Assembly (NCBI GenBank): GCA_020226215.1
Contig: CM035236.1
Span: forward strand, 50,901,057 to 50,965,056
From: Sindora glabra
Taxonomy: Eukaryota > Streptophyta > Magnoliopsida > Fabales > Fabaceae
Length of the DNA stretch: 64,000 nucleotides
Direction of reading: 5' to 3'
Part shown: piece by piece, positions 58,017-64,000 of the stretch
Layout of the letters: each line of letters opens with the position of its first letter
How positions within the stretch are numbered: position 1 is the first letter of the stretch
Position numbers and translations under genes: made by a program
Notes under the pieces: model-generated
What the model saw: the letters and a program-made list of their open reading frames with translations, nothing else
What the model was told of the DNA's origin: nothing
The model's database searches: none

Positions 58017-60794
58017 TGATCGGGTAAGCTGAAAAAGGGGTAAACTGGGTTGCAATAGGCCTAAAAAATTTTCAACCCTTTGAAATACTAATAGAGATAA
58101 AAATTTAATTAAAATATTATTATAAATATTCAAAAAAATTAATTAAAATTAGAGAAATTTTGATAGAGCTAACTTGATTTAAGGGGATCAAATAAGTTGA
58201 AATTCAGTAAAATGGGCTGAAATTGTAATAATTTAATTGGTTTCTTCAAAATCTTTTTAGGCTAACTAAAACTCATTTAATAAGGCCCAATGTGTTTCTA
58301 ACAAGCCCAATTTGAACCCAAGGACTGAATTGAAAATTAGCTAAAGAATTTCGGGTAAAAATAGAATTTTGAAATGTTTTAGGGTTAAATTGTAATTTTT
58401 CCTAAAACTTGAGTTTGGCCTATTCTTTTTTTATTTGGTCTGGACGAAATTTGGGCTGGGGATAGCCTACAATATGCTGGATTTGATGCTGCAAAAGATT
58501 AAAAAAATTAGTGGACATTTTGGGTTAAATTGCAAAAAAGGCCCAGTTGCTAGAATTTTGTAAAAAAGCCTAGAAACCTTGAGAGAACTCCATTCAGCCT
58601 TTTTCTCAACATCTTGCACGAAATTCCCAGCTATCATAGGAGGTTTTCGAAGCTACTAACATAACCAAATACCAAGAACAAGACAAATCAACCACAAGAT
58701 TTCAAATTTCTCCATTGGCTTGCTTGAATTCATAAAGAGAAACCATTAAATCTTGGAGGTATCATCTTCTTCCTCTTCAAATCAGAAACCCTTTCCTTTA
58801 GGAGGTAACTTTAAGCCTTGAAATATACAAGTTAGAGGTGAGTAGCAACTCACTTGAATTCCTATTGAATTTTGATTCAAGAATTGTAAGATTTTGAACT
58901 CTAGATTGGTTAGTTTGTTAGTTTGATGTGTGGCCATGCAATTAAAGGCATGGTGCTGTTCTGAATCTTTAAACATATATTTGGAATGTTATTAGCATGA
59001 TATTAGCATGAGTAATGCATGATAATACTAATTTTGATGTTTGAAAGGAGTGTTGAATTCAAATCATGAAGAACAATGCTTGCTGGAAATTTCTGGAAAA
59101 ATTTAGAATAATGACTTTGAGTGCACGAATTTTCTGGGCTTCATAGAGTTGCTTAAAAATTCAAAACTAAACCTTTTATAGTCTCTTATGATGTTAGGAT
59201 ACATATAGAATTTATTGGGAATTTTTACAAATTTTTTAGAACTTGAACAAGGGACATCTCTACACAAAGGTGCAGCTTGCCCAGAAACAGAATGTGAATG
59301 ATTTCACTTTTGTTCTTGAATTAATTGGGGTATTATGTGATCATTAAAATTCCACAAAAAAAATTTTGGATACCCTTCCATATTTTGGTTAAAACATAGT
59401 CAATTTTTGTGACAATTAGAGCTCATTTTCCTAGTGAATAAATTCCTACAATTTCAGAGCTCCAGTGCTGCCAATTTTGGAATCAATTTGGAAGGGTCAA
59501 GTTCCACGAATTTTTGAAACAAATCAATGCGATTTTCATGGAAAATTAAAATCATATTGGTCATTTAGGATATTATTAGTAATATATATTTTATTTAGAA
59601 TTTTTTAAATTAATTTAATTTCCTAAAAAGGCCAGAACATTTCAGCACACCTAGTCTGCCCTATTCTGAAATTCCTACGTGAACAATAATTCCAAAGGGT
59701 TATTACAAAAAGGATGGATGATGCTTCTTGCCTAATAACATCTTATATTAAATGTGACATGATATTAAGAATATGTGAGAGTTTATAGAATTTATTTGGA
59801 TGCCATATGATGCTATCAAATGTGGCAATTTTATGAGATAGATGAAGACGATGCATTGTGAACTTAGTTCTTATTTGTTGTAACAGGTATGGAATGATAT
59901 ATGATTGGCATATTGAATGTATAAATGAATATCTTTGATGAAAATTGATGATCAAAACTTGATAAAACACTTATGGCTAGTTGGTATTAATCTTACCAAA
60001 TGGATTACATGATATGTGACAAATGACATCATTTCTCCACATAAGCCTTCCATGGCTCATATGTTATTGAGAATGTGATATAAGGGAGGAAGATTTTGGC
60101 TAAATGGCTTGCAGCATCCTTCTAATGGAAGGAGAGAGGTGGTTAGAAGTGGAGGGAAAAGGTTGGAGGCGAGTGGGATAAGGATAACCCGAAGAAATAA
60201 GGAGAAAATCCGCATACCATACTAGTCATATCTATTTGTGTAATACTAATACCTAATGCATAAGATAGATAGTAGTTGTTAGATGTGAATAAAGGTAAGT
60301 ACATGGAAATTTATGTAGTCTTCCTAAATTTTATATTAAAGAGAATTCATAATGGAAGACCATAGGAAATAAAGATTGAGTAGCTACTCACTGAGTATTT
60401 TATGTACTCACTCCTTTTAAATGTTGTTTTATTTTACAGATAGAAAACAAGAAGCTCCAGCGGAGGACTGATATACTGCATACAGCTTTCTGATCTCCAT
60501 GGGGCTTAGTGTAACAAAAAATTACTGTATCTGAGTCATCTTTTGTATAGTTGGAGTTTATGTATATTGGTAAATGATTTTGTTATACTATTGTATATTA
60601 ATATCATACATTAAATTTTTCATTGCACGTGCAATGCAATTTACTTACTTATTTTAATTGATGTTATCATATATTCTCCTTATTTAATTAAATAGTCAGA
60701 TATAAGTTCCACAGACTTGTAAAGATGTCTGATTGGATGGATACTAATTGGATGTCTTTACGCCGATCATGACTCTTGAAATAGGGTCATGACA
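58017..60794 (+). mobile_element. LTR family B, copy B3, nested in Athila-like element 3
   Basis: The right end is TAGGGTCATGACA (60794), the same as in B1 and, reversed, B2. The left end is placed by where the Athila interior stops matching element 1; TTGATCGGGTAAGC is the best candidate, but it does not resemble the B2 start and no 5-bp duplication (AAAGT against ATATA) is seen, so a 5' truncation or small deletion is likely. Features inside: a donor-like GAG|GTGAGTAGC at 58838, the ACTCACTGAG...ACTCACTCC pair at 60390-60415, and an acceptor TTTTATTTTACAG at 60427-60439. ORFs at 58782-58976 and 59743-59970 are not genes. Confidence 0.65.
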
Positions 60795-62150
60795 ATATAA
60801 CACTTCATAAATGAATCAATCTAGACCACTCAAACATTAACTAATATAATAACTTTATTTAAAAGGAAAAAACCAAATCGGTAAGCCTTAACAAGGTATA
60901 TCGATTCTCCATCTCTCAAGTGTTTATTATGGTTTATTTACTCAAATCCAATCTATGAAAATGAATAACAATAAAATTGCTTATCATCTAATTTCCACTA
61001 CTCAAAACCACAAGCAAAATACAAATTAAAATGACTTTATTTATAATTGTAATATGGATAGGGAAAACAAAGAAAGGGAAAATTCAAGATAGACAACAAA
61101 ACAACTAAAAAGATTAAAAAAGTATTTGAAACACAATATCATGAACAATTCCAATTTTAGCCCAACACCTATTTTTAAATTCAAATACTTATCAACCTTC
61201 ATTTTTTTCCTTTTCTTTTTTGCTTTATTCTTATTCTTTCTTTCTCTTTCTCATTTCACTTGCTCACTTTTTTTTTTATTTTTTTACTCATTTTTTCATT
61301 TTTCATTTTTTAAGAACAAAAATAGAACACTTAATTATAACAAATTAGCTTCCATAATATACATCCACACCTATTCAATAGCACATCCTATAAAATTGCA
61401 AATGCTCTACTAATCCCTAAAGTTAGATGAAGACTCTTTTTTTTCTTTAAAGGCTTAAACTTAAGCTATCCAATAAAAATTATTATTTAAGACATAAAAG
61501 GGGCGAATCAATGGAAAAATACAAAGGAAGGCTATTTGGCTAAATAGACTCAAAACAAAGAATATCTTTATTATATTTGTGCATACATGTGAAAAAAAAT
61601 ATAATCTCAAAAAGAATTAAAGCAAGTTTTAGAGTACATAATCATGGATGAAAATCACATAAAAAAGAAAGAATAGAATGAATCTTAACATTAAGGCTTA
61701 AAATCTCACAAGGGTTAATGTCTACTAAAATCAATCTATTAATTCAAACTCTATCATTATACTAATCAATCTTCAAGAAGTACGATAATTTAATCAATCA
61801 TGCTATGCACTATTAAGCTTAATTCAATCTCTACTCAAAGTAATTACATAGCTAAAAAATTATTAAAAAGCCTAAAAAACACACTTAATGAATTTTTTTA
61901 CATTTTTTTCAAAGAAACATATATGAAAGAAAGAAAACCAATAAACATAAACTTAAAACCTAAAATCTTCCTCCATAGTTAAATTATACATTGTCCTCAA
62001 TATAAAGTATATCAGATAAGAATATTAAAGATAAGGATAATAAAAGAGATAGGAAAAGAGATAATAAATCTACAAAAACATGGATTGTCTTTTAAGAAGC
62101 ACTTTTTTTAACATATTTGCCTAGATATTATTACATTGCTTTAATTTGGC
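60795..62150 (-). mobile_element. 3' interior of Athila-like element 3 (second part)
   Basis: Resumes the alignment with element 1 interior (about 11880-13090): TTTCCACTACTCAAAACCAC, ATTGTAATATGGATAGGG, the polypyrimidine tract at 61195-61320, then AAATTATACATTGTCCTCAA near 61980, matching AAATTTTACATTGTCCTCAA near 12981. The 95-codon ORF at 61126-61413 reads the pyrimidine tract as Phe/Ser/Leu and is not a gene. Confidence 0.7.
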
Positions 62151-62619
62151 TTCAACTCATAAGGAATTTCTTTAAATGGTTTTAATAATGCATACTTCAA
62201 ATGGTCACGTAGTGATTCCATTTCTAAAATTGATTCATGCAAATTCTTTCCTAAGTGCCAATTATAAATCTTTCTTTCTTTGAATTTCAAAATCATCCCA
62301 CACTACAAAATTAACCAGATTATTTTAAATCATTCTTTCCTTCAATTTTAACTTAATACTAGAATCTATGATTTCTTTTTCTTCTATTTGTTTACTTACT
62401 CGGAGAGAGGTGAAAAGTTGTTGGCTTGCATATTAACTCTCCAACTTGCTAATAGATGGGGTAAGTTGGCTCACTTGAACCTTTGAATTTTTTAGGTTTT
62501 CCATTTTCCTAGAATTATATGTTGAATTATATGGTTTTTTATTCAAACCGTATAGTATTTTACTAAAATTACTCAATCAATTCCACAAGTTCTATCATTG
62601 AAGTTCAAGATTCACACAT
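62151..62619 (-). mobile_element. deletion-joined middle of element 3
   Basis: Sequence between the post-pol region and the gag tail. No protease, RT or integrase residues can be read, so pol has been lost here. Confidence 0.45.
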
Positions 62620-62770
62620 TGATGGATATTCTCCAATATAAGGTTGATATTGATAATGACCAATTTAGTTATTATAGCTAAAAATTAAATAATCTTGTCA
62701 GGTTGGATTTTAAGAATTATAATATGGAGTATAATAACATTGAGGTTAGCTTGGAAATCTTGCTACACAT
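62620..62770 (-). pseudogene. gag: Athila-like gag tail remnant (element 3)
   Basis: With one frame change the minus strand reads Y-Y-N-S-stop-N-P-T, then D-Y-L-I-F-S-Y-N-N and Y-Q-P-Y-I-G-E-Y-P-S. This corresponds to the Athila-type Y-x-N-x-Y-N-P-x-W-x-x-H-P-N-F-S-Y-x-N-N segment that follows the zinc knuckle, and to KYDPYSN...HPNFRYSN in element 1. The rest of gag is unreadable. Confidence 0.55.
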
Positions 62771-63255
62771 ACTTGAGTGTTTTAAAATTGCATTACATCT
62801 AATTGACTAATAAGAAAAAGTTAACCAAGAAAGTTATTGTTCAATTCTATATGCAATTACCTTAGCAAAACCACTATAAAAAGTTATTCTTTTTAACCTT
62901 CAACCATTTAATTTATGAAAGTTTCTCATGCTTTTTTAATTAAAATTCAAGTCAAAATTGAGGGGAGAAACATATACTAAGAGGAATAATAATTAGATGA
63001 AAATAACAAGCTAAAAAACATTTAAAAATTAGAAAATACTACTAAATAACATTTTTTGGTCAAAAAATGTTAAGGTTAAGTGAAAGAGCTCTTGATTTTG
63101 TTTAAAACACTAAGAAACCTAGGATTGAAAAGTTTCATGCCAAAACTTTATAGCAATTTGATTGCCTAATACTATTGATAAACTTGAAAAAAAAACTAAA
63201 AATTAAAGGAAAAGTTAGTAAAAATAAACAAATAAAAGATAAATTGAATGGCTTA
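62771..63255 (-). mobile_element. gag/leader remnant of element 3, unreadable
   Basis: Lies between gag tail and PBS on the minus strand and is only about 480 bp, far too short for a complete leader plus gag. No domain was read. Confidence 0.4.
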
Positions 63256-63274
63256 ATCCCTAGCAATAGTGCCA
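63256..63274 (-). other. primer-binding site, tRNA-Asp type (element 3)
   Basis: Minus-strand TGGCACTATTGCTAGGGAT, seven bases inside the LTR end, is a decayed form of TGGCGCCGTTGCCGGGGAT and matches the PBS of element 1. Confidence 0.8.
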
Positions 63275-63280
63275 AAATTT

Positions 63281-64000
63281 TGATACTCATCATAACACCA
63301 AAATTAAACTGAAATCACAAAACTATAGTAAGGGTGAATTAGGTCAATCTCATGAAAAGTAGACTTTAGTTTACTTTCAATTTAGTTATAAAACAAGGGG
63401 GATTTTCGAATGCAAGAAAATGGAATTAAAGAGCAAAGAATAATAATCTTATAAATAGAAAATACGAAATAAAAGAAAAGTTTACTTACAGTAAAATAAA
63501 CTCCAATTTAAAGAATTGTATATCAATCTACTGATTTATCATTAATTATGAAATATAGGCAATATTTAATTAATTATTTAGTTGATGAAAATAACCTAAA
63601 AACCCATAATAATTCCCAAATTCCCTTTCTAGAGTAAGCAAAGTGAAACTAGTTAATTAAACCTAATTCTTATTAAGACCTAATCGAACTTGATTAAAAT
63701 TAAAATAGAGTAAAGATAAAAGAAATTCAACTTAATAAATTAAATAACCTTGCAACCACACAAATCACAAAGCCTATCCTCTAATTCATCTATCAAATAG
63801 TAAATAATTAAATCAATTCACAAGCACAAGAATAATCTAATCAATCATATCAAGAATAATTACTAGACAATCAACTAACGGATCTTTTATAGAAAATTAT
63901 TTATACAATCATTAATAAAAAGATAAATGAACAAAAGTAATTAATTAAACATAAAAGATGAGGAATAAGGTTTTAAAATCAATTAGAAAGAGTATACCAA
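63281..64000 (-). repeat. 5' LTR of Athila-like element 3 (partial, window edge)
   Basis: Starts TGATACTCATCATAACACCA and aligns with 55879 onward, including the empty MITE site at about 63424-63435 and the block GATTTATCATTAATTATGAA against GATTTATCATCAACCACAAA. It runs off the window. Confidence 0.85.

Larger units (their letters stand above)
55879..64000 (-). mobile_element. Athila-like Ty3/gypsy element 3 (continues past window end)
   Basis: Minus-strand order: 5' LTR from 63281 beyond the window edge, PBS (63256-63274), gag tail (about 62770-62620), 3' interior, PPT (57821-57835) and 3' LTR (55879-57820). It is a relative of element 1, sharing LTR ends, PBS type, PPT and the polypyrimidine tract. 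It is much shorter inside: once LTR B3 (58017-60794) is removed, only about 2.7 kb separates the two LTRs, so most of gag and all of pol are deleted. Confidence 0.82.

Noticed and set aside
61126..61413. 95-codon Phe/Ser/Leu-rich ORF
   Set aside because: It is a translation of a T/C tract that is shared, without the frame, by the other Athila element.
1..64000. tRNA, rRNA, organelle or bacterial genes
   Set aside because: Scanned for GGTTCGA-type T-arms, rRNA-like conserved blocks and long open frames; none seen.

Overview
The window looks like nuclear DNA of a flowering plant from a repeat-dense, probably pericentromeric or otherwise gene-poor interval. It is visibly very AT-rich and stop-rich on both strands. 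Nearly everything recognisable is retrotransposon or DNA-transposon debris: Ty3/gypsy gag, protease, reverse transcriptase and RNase H relics of plant types, LTRs with TG...CA ends and 5-bp target duplications, a Copia-type LTR with an initiator-Met primer site, MITEs and a Helitron 3' terminus. I see no intact host gene, rRNA, tRNA or CRISPR. The species cannot be named from the sequence.

Layout. 1-858: 3' part of an LTR (family B). 1090-2839: minus-strand Ty3/gypsy protease-RT-RNase H pseudogene. 3661-4096: a MITE. 4552-5925: Copia-type 5' LTR plus primer site, cut by a family A LTR (5932-8500). 8654-8890: a transposase-associated protein fragment. 9966-20779: an old, almost complete minus-strand Athila-like element with both LTRs, PPT, PBS, gag and protease, split by a second family A LTR (13479-16029). 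20785-23229: plus-strand Athila-like gag and protease relics, abutting the first element head to head. 24128 to about 31.7 kb: a minus-strand family B-like LTR into which another B LTR (24536-27891, itself holding a TA-rich microsatellite) and a third family A LTR (29198-31012) have inserted. 34108-34449: a minus-strand gag relic. 38231-38810: about 240-bp tandem repeats abutting a minus-strand Helitron 3' end (38814-38843). 40362-41205: a minus-strand hexokinase gene fragment with introns; 41521-41659: an unrelated exon-like fragment. About 45.96-48.98 kb: another B-like LTR with a GC-richer leader. 52162-54882: a fourth family A LTR. 55879 to beyond 64000: a second minus-strand Athila-like element, with a Harbinger-type MITE in its 3' LTR and a B LTR in its interior.

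The most interesting observations: (1) three of the four family A LTRs carry an 815-1074-bp GT...AG interval that the fourth (29198-31012) lacks exactly, as if that copy came from spliced genomic RNA; (2) the same copy is a mosaic, with a body like one subfamily and a 3' end like another; (3) the interval holds clustered GC-rich palindromes around ACACGGGGTA/TACCCCGTGT, with a fresh 201-bp duplication in one copy; (4) the hexokinase and unknown exons lie on the same strand as the Helitron terminus, as expected if a Helitron captured them. No working pathway is encoded; what unites the window is layered transposon insertion.
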